From: an uncultured Erythrobacter sp.
Lineage (GTDB): Bacteria; Pseudomonadota; Alphaproteobacteria; Sphingomonadales; Sphingomonadaceae
DNA length: 64,000 nt
Assembly: GCA_947495695.1 (NCBI GenBank)
Contig: CANLZP010000001.1
Span: 1,137,069 to 1,201,068, forward strand
Direction: 5' to 3'
Position numbers and translations under genes: made by a program. This document shows positions 1 through 9,123 of this stretch, one piece after another; within the stretch, counting starts at the first letter, position 1; every line of letters starts with the position of its first letter. The notes under the pieces are model-generated. The model was given only the letters and a program-made list of their open reading frames with translations. It did no database searches and had not been told where the DNA came from.

Positions 1-1
1 C

Positions 2-346
2 GATCTGTGGGGCTATGCGCTGGGCGAGCAACTCGACAATCTGGCCCTGATCAAAGAGCAATATCGCGGAATTCGCCCTGCGCCTGGTTATCCCGCCTGT
101 CCCGATCACAGTTTGAAACCGACCTTGTTCGAGCTGCTCGATGCTGAAAAGAACGTCGGATTAAACCTGACAGAGAATTTCGCTATGTATCCGACCGCAG
201 CTGTCAGCGGGTTCTATTTTGGCCACCCAGAGGCACAATATTTTGGTGTGGCGCGGATCGGGCGCGACCAATTGGAAGATTATGCAGCACGGCGCGGCAT
301 TGATCTGGATACGGCCGAGCGATGGCTGCGCCCGAACCTCGATTAA
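2..346 (+). CDS. metH: Methionine synthase (cobalamin-dependent), C-terminal end, partial
   Basis: The window opens inside this gene; only the last 114 residues are present. They carry the MetH activation-domain signature [12 protein letters not shown], followed by the usual closing segment with [22 protein letters not shown] and [11 protein letters not shown]. This domain binds S-adenosylmethionine and reactivates oxidised cobalamin. The full enzyme transfers a methyl group from methyltetrahydrofolate to homocysteine in the cytoplasm. The stop codon lies inside the start of the following TauE/SafE gene. A neighbouring glycine cleavage system supplies methylene-tetrahydrofolate, so the folate link is plausible, but that is inference. 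Confidence 0.95.
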   Translation, partial: DLWGYALGEQLDNLALIKEQYRGIRPAPGYPACPDHSLKPTLFELLDAEKNVGLNLTENFAMYPTAAVSGFYFGHPEAQYFGVARIGRDQLEDYAARRGIDLDTAERWLRPNLD

Positions 347-1278
347 ACGCAGTCCAGCCAGCCATCACGCGCACTTCGCGTCTGGCATTGGCGGGTGGTG
401 GCATTCTGGCCGTGATTTATGTCGTCGCTTGGCTGGTGACCACAACAGATCCTGTGCTGCTGAAGCAATTGTGGTTTTTGCCCGGCGTAGGTGTGATCGG
501 TGCGATCATTGCCAACGCCAGCGGAACAGGTGGCGGGGTGGTGTTCATTCCCGTGTTCAATGGGCTGCGCGATTTGGGGGTTATGACATTGGATCCGCTG
601 CGTGTGACGGCGGTTTCGATGGGAATCCAGGCGTTTGGAATGAGCTTGGGCGCTTTGCGCTGGACCGACCGGCTTTACCACCAGCACAAACCCACTGCCT
701 TGGAAGCGTTTACGCGCCCGCGTGATTATTGGAGGGTTTGCGCGATTGTGCTTGCCTTCGGCGTGCCAGCTTTGGTGGCAACCCAGCATCTTGTGCCGTT
801 CGACGGACGCACTGTTCTGTTGGGATATAAGGCATTCTCGATAGCGTTAGGTCTCGCTTTGATCATCGCCACTTGGACGATCAATCGCGACATTGCAGAG
901 CGCAATTCGGTCGCGCCGCTGGACTTGACCATACTTGCCGTGATCGCCGTTCCTGCCGGAGCTCTGACCGCGCTTTTTTCGGTCGGTATTGGCGAGTTGG
1001 TCGCCTTTTATCTGTTCTTGCGTCACTACCCGATGGTCTTGTGTGTAGGGACCGCCTGCGTCATTTCCGCGATTAGCGTCATTGCCGGTCTTATCTGGCA
1101 CATCGAGCAAGACACCATCGCATGGGAGGTTGTGTTGCTGGCAGCCCCGGGTGCTATGTTGGGTGCATTTCTGGCTCGTCCTATCGCGCAATGGTTGGGC
1201 CCGCGGCGGCTTAAGACGGCTGGCGGTCTCTGGATTGTGGCCAGCGCGGTGTATTTATTGTGGCTGAATCGCGGATAA
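322..1278 (+). CDS. TauE/SafE family sulfite/anion exporter
   Basis: A 318-residue inner-membrane protein with about eight hydrophobic segments. The glycine-rich stretch [17 protein letters not shown] near residue 55 and the later [22 protein letters not shown] repeat match the two half-domains of the TauE/SafE (formerly DUF81) family. Members export sulfite, sulfoacetate or similar small anions, but the substrate cannot be read from sequence. The ATG start lies 25 bases inside the end of metH, so the two are probably cotranscribed and translationally coupled. A link to sulfur metabolism is suggested by the metH neighbour but is not proven. Confidence 0.85.
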   Translation: MAAPEPRLNAVQPAITRTSRLALAGGGILAVIYVVAWLVTTTDPVLLKQLWFLPGVGVIGAIIANASGTGGGVVFIPVFNGLRDLGVMTLDPLRVTAVSMGIQAFGMSLGALRWTDRLYHQHKPTALEAFTRPRDYWRVCAIVLAFGVPALVATQHLVPFDGRTVLLGYKAFSIALGLALIIATWTINRDIAERNSVAPLDLTILAVIAVPAGALTALFSVGIGELVAFYLFLRHYPMVLCVGTACVISAISVIAGLIWHIEQDTIAWEVVLLAAPGAMLGAFLARPIAQWLGPRRLKTAGGLWIVASAVYLLWLNRG

Positions 1279-1365
1279 GGCTGATCGAAGATTGACGCTG
1301 GTGCCTGCATCGCGCAGGAAAGTTGTTCCCCTGTGGATGGCGATTCTCTTGGATGGCCACTTGCA

Positions 1366-1567
1366 GACGGACCAGTGGGAGAGCTCGCATAAACGGGAAA
1401 CCGGGATGTGGCGCCGAAGGAGCAACCGCCCCGGAAACTCTCAGGTACAACGGACCGCTGGACCGATGGGTACTCTGGAAAGCGCATTTGCCATGCAAGT
1501 GCCACCGAAGGGGTAAGCCTTGCGGCAATCGCCGGGCCAAACTCTCAGGTTTCCCGACAGAGGGGGT
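1366..1567 (+). promoter_or_regulatory. Tandem glycine riboswitch
   Basis: Two consecutive glycine aptamers are visible. The first has GTGGGAGAGC, GCGCCGAAGGAGCAA and AAACTCTCAGGTA (about 1375-1447). The second has ACTCTGGAAAGCGC, GCCACCGAAGGGG and AAACTCTCAGGTTTC (about 1471-1554), ending at AGAGGGGG. The CCGAAGG loop and ACTCTCAGG core of each copy are diagnostic. The element sits directly upstream of gcvT, where glycine riboswitches usually switch on glycine cleavage when glycine is plentiful. Outer boundaries are approximate. Confidence 0.93.
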
Positions 1568-1599
1568 GCAAAACGGCTCGCCATATTGGTGCGCTTGCA
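1567..1599 (+). promoter_or_regulatory. Hairpin after the glycine aptamers (possible expression platform)
   Basis: Directly after aptamer two, TGCA (1567-1570) can pair with TGCA (1596-1599), enclosing CGCCA-TAT-TGGTG (1579-1591). It ends just before the gcvT Shine-Dalgarno sequence (GGGGA, 1608-1612). No run of T follows, so control of translation is more likely than termination. This pairing was done by eye and not computed. Confidence 0.4.
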
Positions 1600-1620
1600 C
1601 ACTCGTTGGGGACTGATGAT

Positions 1621-2778
1621 TTGAGCGACGATCTTACCGAAGACGAAATTCCCTTGCAGGTGCTGCCGCTGGACGCTTGGCACCGCATGCATGGCGCACG
1701 CATGGTGCCTTTTGCCGGTTATGAGATGCCGATCCAATACACCGGTGATACCGTCTCGCATGGCGGCGGCATTGTTGCCGAACACAATTGGACCCGCGAA
1801 AACGCCAGTCTGTTTGACGTGTCGCATATGGGCCAGCTTGGCCTCAGCAGTGACGGGGGCCTGTTGGCTGCGGCTGAGGCACTGGAAGCATTGGTGCCCG
1901 GCCTCATCACCTCGTTGAAAGAGGGGCGGATGCGCTATTCCATGCTGCTCGATGAAAATGGCGGTATTCTCGATGATCTGATGGTCACCAACACCGGAAA
2001 GCATATCGCTCTGGTGGTCAATGGCGCGACCAAATGGGATGATATTGCCCATCTGCGCGAGCATTTGGACGATGACATCACGCTCACCCATTATGCCGAC
2101 AATGCGCTGTTGGCTTTGCAGGGTCCAAAGGCAGTCGACGTTCTGGCGACGCTGGTGCCTCAAGCTGCAGAGCTGGTGTTCATGACCGCCTGCTTTGCCG
2201 ATTGGGACGGGGTTCCCCTATGGATTTCGCGGGCTGGATACACTGGCGAAGACGGGTTCGAGATTGCGGTACCTGGCGAACATGCAGAAAAGCTGGCCAC
2301 AGCCTTGATGGCCGATGATCGGGTCAATCCGGCCGGACTTGGCGCGCGCGACAGCCTGCGATTGGAAGCCGGACTGCCGCTTTATGGCCATGACATAACA
2401 ACGGAAACTGATCCGGTTAGTGCCGATCTTGCCTTCGCTCTGTCTAAGAAACGGCGCGAAGCTGGCGGATATATGGGCCATGGTCCGGTCATGCAGGTGT
2501 TTGACAATGGCCCTGCGCAAAAGCGCGTTGGACTGACGCTGGAAGGGCGCATGCCCGCCCGCGAAGGTGCTGATGTGTTTGCCGGCGAGACGAAGGTTGG
2601 TACGGTCACCAGCGGCGGATTTTCACCCACGCTCGGCCAACCCATCGCCATGGCCTATGTCGATCTGGCCCATGCCAGTGATGGCACCGCCTTGACTTGC
2701 GAGGTGCGCGGCAAACATCTGCCCGCCACCGTCGCGCCCATGCCCTTTGTTCCGCACAAATATTTCCGAGGGAGCTAA
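1621..2778 (+). CDS. gcvT: Glycine cleavage system T protein (aminomethyltransferase)
   Basis: 385 residues. It transfers the methylene group from the lipoyl-bound aminomethyl intermediate on GcvH to tetrahydrofolate, releasing ammonia. Family signs are [16 protein letters not shown] near the N-terminus, [19 protein letters not shown] and [20 protein letters not shown]. The open frame continues upstream through the riboswitch, so the start must be chosen. TTG at 1621 is preferred because GGGGA lies eight bases upstream and the protein then begins shortly before the conserved [14 protein letters not shown]. The ATG at 1616 is in another frame and stops after two codons. It is first in a gcvT-gcvH-gcvPA-gcvPB operon, controlled by the upstream glycine riboswitch. 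Confidence 0.95.
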   Translation: MSDDLTEDEIPLQVLPLDAWHRMHGARMVPFAGYEMPIQYTGDTVSHGGGIVAEHNWTRENASLFDVSHMGQLGLSSDGGLLAAAEALEALVPGLITSLKEGRMRYSMLLDENGGILDDLMVTNTGKHIALVVNGATKWDDIAHLREHLDDDITLTHYADNALLALQGPKAVDVLATLVPQAAELVFMTACFADWDGVPLWISRAGYTGEDGFEIAVPGEHAEKLATALMADDRVNPAGLGARDSLRLEAGLPLYGHDITTETDPVSADLAFALSKKRREAGGYMGHGPVMQVFDNGPAQKRVGLTLEGRMPAREGADVFAGETKVGTVTSGGFSPTLGQPIAMAYVDLAHASDGTALTCEVRGKHLPATVAPMPFVPHKYFRGS

Positions 2779-2783
2779 TACCT

Positions 2784-3155
2784 ATGCCGCGTTATTTTAC
2801 TGATGAACATGAATGGATCGACGTTGAAGGCGATAGCGCCACCGTCGGAATTACCGATTACGCGCAAGAACAATTGGGCGATATTGTCTTTGTCGAATTG
2901 CCCAGCGTTGGATCGATGCTGGACAAGGGCGGCGATGCCGCCGTGGTGGAAAGCGTGAAGGCGGCCAGCGATGTCTATGCGCCGATCACCGGCGAAGTGA
3001 CCGAAGGTAATTCCGCGCTGGAGGACGAGCCTGCATTGGTCAATTCCTCACCCGAGGAAGACGGCTGGTTCTTCCGCATGACCATTGCGGACAAGGACGA
3101 GCTTGAAGGCCTGATGGACGGCAAGGGTTACAAGACTTTCGTCGACTCGCTTTAG
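2784..3155 (+). CDS. gcvH: Glycine cleavage system H protein
   Basis: A 123-residue lipoyl carrier that shuttles the aminomethyl group between GcvP, GcvT and lipoamide dehydrogenase. The lipoylated lysine is in ESVKAAS (about residue 59), and FTDEHEWI and [19 protein letters not shown] are typical. The start ATG lies five bases after the gcvT stop, with GAGGGAGC upstream overlapping the end of gcvT. The length is normal for the family. It is followed by a short hairpin before gcvPA. Confidence 0.97.
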   Translation: MPRYFTDEHEWIDVEGDSATVGITDYAQEQLGDIVFVELPSVGSMLDKGGDAAVVESVKAASDVYAPITGEVTEGNSALEDEPALVNSSPEEDGWFFRMTIADKDELEGLMDGKGYKTFVDSL

Positions 3156-3161
3156 CGCCCC

Positions 3162-3183
3162 CTTCTCCCATGGAAGGGAGAAG
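3162..3183 (+). repeat. Perfect 8-bp hairpin between gcvH and gcvPA
   Basis: CTTCTCCC (3162-3169) pairs with GGGAGAAG (3176-3183) around the loop ATGGAA. It lies seven bases after the gcvH stop and 15 bases before the gcvPA start, inside the operon. It could protect or process the mRNA between a carrier protein needed in excess and the large decarboxylase subunits. It may also be a short dispersed palindrome. Function is not shown. Confidence 0.6.
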
Positions 3184-3198
3184 TTTGGAGTATTTATA

Positions 3199-4560
3199 AT
3201 GCGTTACTTACCCCTGACGAACAATGACCGCGCCGATATGCTGGCGACAATCGGCGCAAGCTCGATCGACGATCTGTTCGTTGATGTGCCCGCCGAAGCG
3301 CAATTGGACGGTCCGATCCGCGATCTGCCCAATCACGCCAGCGAGATGGCGGTCGAGCGTCACATGCGCGCGCTGTCGAAGAAGAATTTGGCTGCTGCCG
3401 ACGCGCCTTTCTTTCTGGGGGCAGGGGCCTATCGCCACCACGTTCCGGCCAGCGTTGATCACATCATCCAACGCGGCGAGTTCCTGACCGCTTACACGCC
3501 CTACCAGCCCGAGATTGCTCAGGGCACGCTGCAAATGCTGTTCGAATTTCAAAGCCAGGTGGCGCGCCTGTATGGTTGCGCGGTGGCCAATGCCAGCATG
3601 TATGATGGCTCCACCGCATGTTGGGAAGCGGTGGCGATGGCCAGCCGCGTGACGCGCCGCAATCGGGCGGTTTTGTCGGGCGCGTTGCACCCGCATTATG
3701 CCGAAGTCATCAGCACCATGGCCAAGTTCACCAAGGACGAGATCGCCGATGCCCAGCCATCCATTCAAAGCGCGCCGGATGCTGACGGCTTGATCGGTCG
3801 GATCGATGATCAAACCTCCTGCGTGGTGGTCCAATATCCCGATATTCTGGGCCGTGTTTCCAACCTCCAGACAATTGCTGATGCGGCGCATGAAAAGGGT
3901 GCCCTTCTGATCGCTGTGGTCACCGAGCCGGTTGCGCTGGGCGCGATCAAAGCTCCGGGTGATCTGGGAGCCGATATTGTTGTTGGCGAGGGGCAATCGA
4001 TCGGTGTCGGTCTGCAATTTGGAGGGCCCTATCTCGGCCTGTTTGCGGTGCGCGACAAGAAACATGTTCGCCAGATGCCGGGCCGCTTGTGCGGAGAAAC
4101 CGTGGATGCTGAGGGCAAGCGCGGCTTTGTCCTGACGCTATCCACCCGCGAGCAGCATATTCGGCGCGAAAAGGCGACCAGCAACATCTGCACCAATTCC
4201 GGCCTGTGCGCACTGGCCTTCAACGTCCACATGACATTGCTGGGCGAGAAAGGCCTGCGCCAATTGGCAGCAGAGAACCACCGGCTGGCCTGTCTGGCCG
4301 CAGACCGCCTGGCCAAAGTGCCGGGCGTCAGCGTTCTGAACGATAGCTTCTTCAACGAATTTACTATCCGGTTAGGACAGGATGCCCGGCCAATTGTTCG
4401 GACACTGGCGGATCGCGGCATATTGGCCGGCGTTGCGCTTAACCGGCTCTATCCCGATGTGGAGGCGCTCTCGGACTCGTTGTTGGTGGCGGTGACCGAA
4501 ACCACCAGCGAGGATGATATCGAGGCCCTTGCCACTGCTCTGCAGGAGGTGCTGTCATGA
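3199..4560 (+). CDS. gcvPA: Glycine dehydrogenase (decarboxylating) subunit 1
   Basis: 453 residues, the usual size for the N-terminal half of glycine decarboxylase when P protein is split in two. Typical segments are [53 protein letters not shown] and [11 protein letters not shown]. Together with GcvPB it decarboxylates glycine and loads the remaining aminomethyl group on GcvH. The start has TGGAG nine bases upstream. The end overlaps gcvPB by four bases (ATGA), which fits equal production of the two subunits. Confidence 0.96.
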   Translation: MRYLPLTNNDRADMLATIGASSIDDLFVDVPAEAQLDGPIRDLPNHASEMAVERHMRALSKKNLAAADAPFFLGAGAYRHHVPASVDHIIQRGEFLTAYTPYQPEIAQGTLQMLFEFQSQVARLYGCAVANASMYDGSTACWEAVAMASRVTRRNRAVLSGALHPHYAEVISTMAKFTKDEIADAQPSIQSAPDADGLIGRIDDQTSCVVVQYPDILGRVSNLQTIADAAHEKGALLIAVVTEPVALGAIKAPGDLGADIVVGEGQSIGVGLQFGGPYLGLFAVRDKKHVRQMPGRLCGETVDAEGKRGFVLTLSTREQHIRREKATSNICTNSGLCALAFNVHMTLLGEKGLRQLAAENHRLACLAADRLAKVPGVSVLNDSFFNEFTIRLGQDARPIVRTLADRGILAGVALNRLYPDVEALSDSLLVAVTETTSEDDIEALATALQEVLS

Positions 4561-6143
4561 ACGCGCCCAACAAATCAGGCTGGAAGCCGGAAATGAACGC
4601 ATCGGAAGATGGCATGCACAATGGTCCTGCCACCTCGACCGGCAACCGTGCCTTGATGCTGGAAGAACCGCTGCTGTTCGAGATTGGCAATGTCGAGACA
4701 ACCGGTGTTGATCTGCCCGAGCCAAAAGCGGATGCGCCAAACCGCTTGGGCGGGATGGATCGCGCGGAACCCATCGGCCTACCGGGCCTGTCCGAGCCGG
4801 AAACGGTGCGGCATTATACCCGCCTCAGCCGCCAGAATTACGGCATTGATCTGGGGCTGTTCCCGCTCGGCTCATGCACGATGAAGCACAATCCGCGCCT
4901 GAACGAGAAAGTCGCTCGGATGCCGGGCTTTGCCGATGTTCACCCGCTGCAACCGGTTGATACGGTGCGCGGGGCCTTCGAAGTGATCAACGAATTGGCC
5001 GAGTGGCTCATTTCTCTCACGGGAATGCACGGTATTGCGATGAGTCCCAAGGCGGGCGCTCATGGCGAATTGTGCGGTATTTTGTGCATTCGCGCCGCAT
5101 TGGAGGCGCGCGGTGATGCACGCGAGGTCATTCTGGTGCCTGAAAGCGCGCATGGTACTAATCCCGCCACAGCGGCCTTTGCTGGCTATCGGGTAGAGGA
5201 CATTCCCGCCAATGCTGACGGGCGCGTCGATTTGGAGGCGCTGAAGGCGCGGCTTGGCCCGGATATTGCCGGCGTCATGATAACCAATCCCAACACCTGC
5301 GGCCTGTTTGAGCGCGACATGAAAGCGATCTCTGACGCGGTGCATGACGCGGGCGGTTTTGTGTATTGCGATGGGGCCAATTTCAACGCGATTGTAGGCC
5401 GTGTGCGCCCCGGCGACCTAGGCGTTGATGCGATGCATATCAATCTGCACAAGACTTTCTCCACCCCGCATGGTGGCGGAGGTCCCGGCTCTGGTCCGGT
5501 GGTCTTGTCAGAGGCTTTGGCACCGTTTGGGCCGCTGCCTTACACAGCCCGCACGCGCGATGGCGTGGTTCATCTGGTGGAAGAGGAACAGGCTGACGCG
5601 TTTTCGCAAGAGCATTTTGGCGGCAAGATGCAAAGCTTTGGCCGGATGACCGCATTCCATGGTCAGATGGGCATGTTCACGCGCGCGCTGACCTATATTC
5701 TCAGCCATGGCGCTGATGGGTTGAAGCAGGTGGCTGAAGATGCCGTGCTGAACGCCAATTACATTCTGCGCAGCATGGAAGACCTGCTCCACGCGCCCTA
5801 TGCTCACAGCGGCCCTTGCATGCATGAAGCCTTGTTCGGTGACAAAGGGTTTGGCGGTGATCTGTCGACTTTGGACCTGTCCAAGGCGCTGATCGACGAA
5901 GGCTATCATCCAATGACCATGTATTTCCCGCTGGTGGTGCATGGCGCGATGCTGGTCGAGCCGACAGAGACGGAGAGCAAGGCAGCGCTGGACCAATTTA
6001 TCCAAGCCTTCCGCACGGTGGCCGAGCGCGCCAAGGCTGGCGATGAAAGCATGAAGCAAGCGCCATTTTATGCCCCGCGCAGGCGTTTGGATGAAACCTT
6101 GGCGGCCAGAAAACCCAAGCTTGCATGGGAAGAAGGCGAGTGA
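4557..6143 (+). CDS. gcvPB: Glycine dehydrogenase (decarboxylating) subunit 2
   Basis: 528 residues, carrying the pyridoxal phosphate site: the lysine in [16 protein letters not shown] binds the cofactor. Other family segments are [44 protein letters not shown] and [12 protein letters not shown]. It forms the catalytic half of split P protein. The first 45 or so residues ([15 protein letters not shown] onward) are a somewhat long N-terminal extension. It closes the operon and converges on a minus-strand flippase gene. Confidence 0.96.
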   Translation: MNAPNKSGWKPEMNASEDGMHNGPATSTGNRALMLEEPLLFEIGNVETTGVDLPEPKADAPNRLGGMDRAEPIGLPGLSEPETVRHYTRLSRQNYGIDLGLFPLGSCTMKHNPRLNEKVARMPGFADVHPLQPVDTVRGAFEVINELAEWLISLTGMHGIAMSPKAGAHGELCGILCIRAALEARGDAREVILVPESAHGTNPATAAFAGYRVEDIPANADGRVDLEALKARLGPDIAGVMITNPNTCGLFERDMKAISDAVHDAGGFVYCDGANFNAIVGRVRPGDLGVDAMHINLHKTFSTPHGGGGPGSGPVVLSEALAPFGPLPYTARTRDGVVHLVEEEQADAFSQEHFGGKMQSFGRMTAFHGQMGMFTRALTYILSHGADGLKQVAEDAVLNANYILRSMEDLLHAPYAHSGPCMHEALFGDKGFGGDLSTLDLSKALIDEGYHPMTMYFPLVVHGAMLVEPTETESKAALDQFIQAFRTVAERAKAGDESMKQAPFYAPRRRLDETLAARKPKLAWEEGE

Positions 6144-6167
6144 CGCGACAGACTGAAGCGGCAGATT

Positions 6168-6183
6168 AGGGCGCTCGCGCCTT
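6168..6183. terminator. Short hairpin between convergent genes
   Basis: AGGGCG-CTCG-CGCCTT forms a six-pair stem with one G-T pair in the 38-base gap between the gcvPB and flippase stop codons. It could end transcription in either direction, but no clear T-run follows, so the call is weak. Confidence 0.3.
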
Positions 6184-7483
6184 AGCTGTCTTGCGCGGGA
6201 TCAGGGTCCGGTTTCTTTGTGCCGGACGTGCCATTGGCAGGCGCCAGGCTGATGCGGATCTGCTGCATGTTGAGCATGGCCACATAAAAGCCAACCACCG
6301 CCAGCGCGCTTGCCCCCAGAACGGTAAAGGCCGCGCCTTTGGCTCCATTCCAGTCGATTGCGATGTCCAGCATCAACAGTGCCAAAATGGTTGGTCCCGC
6401 GCGCACCATAAAGGCGGTGTGCGCTTTGCCCGCCGATACCAGCAGCGATTCCAAACTCGCACCGACCAGTTCCACCGCTCCGGCAATCGCCAGGATAACC
6501 ATCGCCCAGTAAAAGCCGCCAAATTCAGGCCCGGCGATCACTTCCAGCGCCCAGCGCCCGGCAAACAGCGATACCACCACCGCCAGAATGCCGCCGATCA
6601 AGGCGATATTGGCCATCCGGCGCGCGATAATCAGCGCATCTTCCTTGGCATGGACCAGCTCGGGATAGATCGCCTTGGACACGGTTTGCGCCAGCGACAC
6701 CAGCGCCTGACCCAATTGAGAGGCCACACGGAACCCGCCGGCCAAAGCCTCGCCGCCGATCGATCCGACCATCAAGATCATCACCTGCTTGCCCGCAATC
6801 GTCAGGCTGCCGCTCATATTGGTCGACCAGACAAAGCGCCACGCATCGGGATGGTCGCGTGGAATTTCGCGTAGGCTAACGCGCGACAGATCGATCCTCT
6901 CTTGCTTTGCTGCAACGATCCACAATGCAGCGGCCACGGCCACTTCGGCCGCAGCCCAGGCCAGTATAAAGCCGGTAACCGTGGGCATGAACAGCCAGGC
7001 CAATATGGCGCCGCCTGCCCTGATGGCGGGCTGTACCGCCTCTGCCGCGGTGGCCTTGGCATATTGAAAGCGGAGCCTGAGCAGGCCGGTTGGCGTGGTG
7101 CGAATGGACAGTAGAGAGACGATGCAAAAGCCGAAAGCGACCCACAACAGATCATCGGGAAGGGGCAGCCACAATTGTGCGGTCCACACCAGAATGCCCG
7201 CTGCTACCGCTCCGAAAACGACCGACAACAGGTCCAGCGCAATGGCAAAACCGGTTGCTTCGCCCGGACCATCTTCGCCCGCGCCCCAGCGCACAACAAA
7301 TTGCCAGGTTTGGAAATTGGCCAGTCCGGTGACCATTTGGCCCAGCGCAACGATGATGGCGAAATGGCCAAAGCCATCCAGCCCCAATGTTCGTGTGGCC
7401 AACGCCAGATAGACCAGGCTGAGCACGGCATTGAAGCCCCGCCCGCCAAGCAGCCAACCCATATTGGTGAACAATCGCCGCAT
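6182..7483 (-). CDS. Oligosaccharide flippase / polysaccharide biosynthesis membrane protein
   Basis: 433 residues with about 12 hydrophobic segments and an N-terminal layout (NMGWLLGGRGFNAVLSLVYLALATRTLGLDGFGHFAI) typical of the Wzx-like flippase family in the MOP superfamily. Members move lipid-linked glycans across the inner membrane. The gene begins 17 bases after the stop of the NTP-transferase gene on the same strand, so the two form an operon. The pairing suggests synthesis and export of a surface glycan or glycolipid. No glycosyltransferase is adjacent, so the product is unknown. Confidence 0.8.
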   Translation of the reverse strand: MRRLFTNMGWLLGGRGFNAVLSLVYLALATRTLGLDGFGHFAIIVALGQMVTGLANFQTWQFVVRWGAGEDGPGEATGFAIALDLLSVVFGAVAAGILVWTAQLWLPLPDDLLWVAFGFCIVSLLSIRTTPTGLLRLRFQYAKATAAEAVQPAIRAGGAILAWLFMPTVTGFILAWAAAEVAVAAALWIVAAKQERIDLSRVSLREIPRDHPDAWRFVWSTNMSGSLTIAGKQVMILMVGSIGGEALAGGFRVASQLGQALVSLAQTVSKAIYPELVHAKEDALIIARRMANIALIGGILAVVVSLFAGRWALEVIAGPEFGGFYWAMVILAIAGAVELVGASLESLLVSAGKAHTAFMVRAGPTILALLMLDIAIDWNGAKGAAFTVLGASALAVVGFYVAMLNMQQIRISLAPANGTSGTKKPDPDPAQDS

Positions 7484-7500
7484 GATCGGGTCCCGTATGG

Positions 7501-8298
7501 CTAGCCCGCTCGGGCCAGCTCCCTTTTGTTGAGCAATCGCTCGGTCACGGCGAAGGTGCGCTCATTGTCCACATCAACCGCAAATTCGCCGCTGGAAAGA
7601 ACCAAGATCGACAATTTGAAGCCAAACCTGCGCGAGACTTGTTCGAACAGGCGCTCTTTACTGCCCCAACCGAAATAGAAGCGGATCAAATTCATCAGGC
7701 CAAACGCCTTGATGATGCGGCTCGGAAACTTCACGAATTGCCCGCCTTCGCGCATGATTTCAGCGGCGCTCAAGGCCTCTTGCGACCCAATCCAATAGGT
7801 GTTGCAATTGGAGTATTCGCCATCGCTGAATTCGTAAAAGCGTTTCTGCCCAACCGGATCGGCGGCCAGCACATCTTCCTTGCGAGCCATTGCGGCGGCG
7901 GCCTGCGACCCTGTCGCCAGTGCCTTGTCGACAAATTCGGCATAGCCATCGGCCGTCACCAGACAATTGTCAGCGGTAGTGATCAACAAGGGAAAGCTGG
8001 CGCCCTCGGCTCCGCTGATCACGCTATCGACCAGATTGAACTTGCCCTCGCGGAAATGCAGCCTGCCCTGATCGCTCAAGCGTTTGACCAAGGGGATGGA
8101 GGCAATCTCGTCGTGTTCATGCGCCACCACATGGATCGCATCGACACGCTCGCAAGCGGCCAGCGCCTCCACCACATGTTCGATCATGGGTTTGCCATGC
8201 ACAGGCACCACGCATTTTTGCGCGACACCGGCATTTTCTGCCAGCGGATCGAGCACGCCCGAGCGTTTGCCCGCCATGATTAATGCGGTGACCTTCAT
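7501..8298 (-). CDS. MobA-like NTP transferase
   Basis: 265 residues. The N-terminus MKVTALIMAGKRSG plus the following CVVPVHGKPMIEHVVEAL is the nucleotide-binding start of the MobA/NTP_transf_3 group, which couples NTPs to sugars or similar phosphates. TTADNCLVTADGY in the middle resembles the metal-binding loop. The typical GGxGTRL motif is altered to MAGKRSGVLDPLAEN. The start is taken at the methionine before KVTALIMAG; an in-frame start further upstream would add 15 residues with no family match. It is upstream of the flippase gene. The substrate is not identifiable. Confidence 0.75.
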   Translation of the reverse strand: MKVTALIMAGKRSGVLDPLAENAGVAQKCVVPVHGKPMIEHVVEALAACERVDAIHVVAHEHDEIASIPLVKRLSDQGRLHFREGKFNLVDSVISGAEGASFPLLITTADNCLVTADGYAEFVDKALATGSQAAAAMARKEDVLAADPVGQKRFYEFSDGEYSNCNTYWIGSQEALSAAEIMREGGQFVKFPSRIIKAFGLMNLIRFYFGWGSKERLFEQVSRRFGFKLSILVLSSGEFAVDVDNERTFAVTERLLNKRELARAG

Positions 8299-8373
8299 CG
8301 CCGCACCCCTAGACTTATGTGCATTTTTCGCAAGACTTGTCATCGCGCCTCATCGCGTCTTAGGCACGCCGCT

Positions 8374-9123
8374 ATGCGGATAATCTTCAGCAGAAAGGGC
8401 TTTGACAGCGCGGCAGGCGGCGGTGCCTCCCCGATTGTCGATGGGCGACCGGTAAGTTTACCGATCCCCGCTGGCACGGCCTCGACCACCAGCTATGGCG
8501 CGCTTGGCTTGGGCGATCATGCCGCCAAGGCGAGCCGGGGAAAGTTGGGTGCGGGCGATCTTTGCCACCACGACCCGATGTTTCTTTGGGGTGATTCAGC
8601 GACTGCGGAATGCCTGTTTGGGCAATGCGGCGCGGCGCAAACCCATCTCGAACGGCAGGGTGTCGGGATTGGCGATGTGTTTGTATTCTTTGGCTTGTTT
8701 CGCGAGCAAATGCCCGATGGATCATGGGGCCAACCCCATCACCGCATATTCGGCTATCTGGAGGTGGAGCAGATCGTCCCTCTGGCCGAGGGCGCGCCCG
8801 ATGATCTGGTCCAGCTGGGCCACCCGCATGCGCTGGCGATGCATCACAAGAATGACGTTGTCTATCGCGGGCCGGGGCGCACGGCGCGCCATGCCTCAGA
8901 CCTTTTGCGCCTGACCGTGCCCGAAGGTCCGCCCAGCATCTGGCATCGGCCCAAATGGCTCAAACATGGCGGGCTGAGCTATCATGACAAGCCTGTTCGC
9001 TGGCAGCAGCGTGGCCGCTTGCAAAGCGTCGCACGCGGCCAGGAATTTGTTGCCGATATTGGCAGGCGTCAGGCCCCGCGCGATTGGCTGAGCGGGATTA
9101 TTGCCGAGATCAATAGGTCTTGA
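8374..9123 (+). CDS. Nmad3 family protein (nucleotide modification associated domain 3)
   Basis: 249 residues. The opening MRIIFSRKGFDSAAGGGASPI, then GDLCHHDPMF, GVGIGDVFVFFGLFRE, FGYLEVEQIV and a histidine-rich HPHALAMHHKN segment match my recollection of the Nmad3 family. That family was defined computationally from phage and bacterial DNA base-modification loci. Biochemistry is unknown to me. The start is the ATG that gives this conserved N-terminus; 75 bases separate it from the divergent NTP-transferase gene. Its last 14 bases overlap the end of the convergent mmsB gene. No phage or restriction gene is nearby, so a housekeeping role is possible. Confidence 0.72.
   Translation: MRIIFSRKGFDSAAGGGASPIVDGRPVSLPIPAGTASTTSYGALGLGDHAAKASRGKLGAGDLCHHDPMFLWGDSATAECLFGQCGAAQTHLERQGVGIGDVFVFFGLFREQMPDGSWGQPHHRIFGYLEVEQIVPLAEGAPDDLVQLGHPHALAMHHKNDVVYRGPGRTARHASDLLRLTVPEGPPSIWHRPKWLKHGGLSYHDKPVRWQQRGRLQSVARGQEFVADIGRRQAPRDWLSGIIAEINRS

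Noticed and set aside
1304..1318. CCTGC-ATCGC-GCAGG hairpin after the TauE/SafE gene as terminator
   Set aside because: Only five pairs and no T-run; too weak to call beside the riboswitch leader.
1408..1620. N-terminal extension of gcvT through the riboswitch
   Set aside because: The bases belong to the glycine aptamers, and the extension has no GcvT resemblance; TTG at 1621 has a proper ribosome site.
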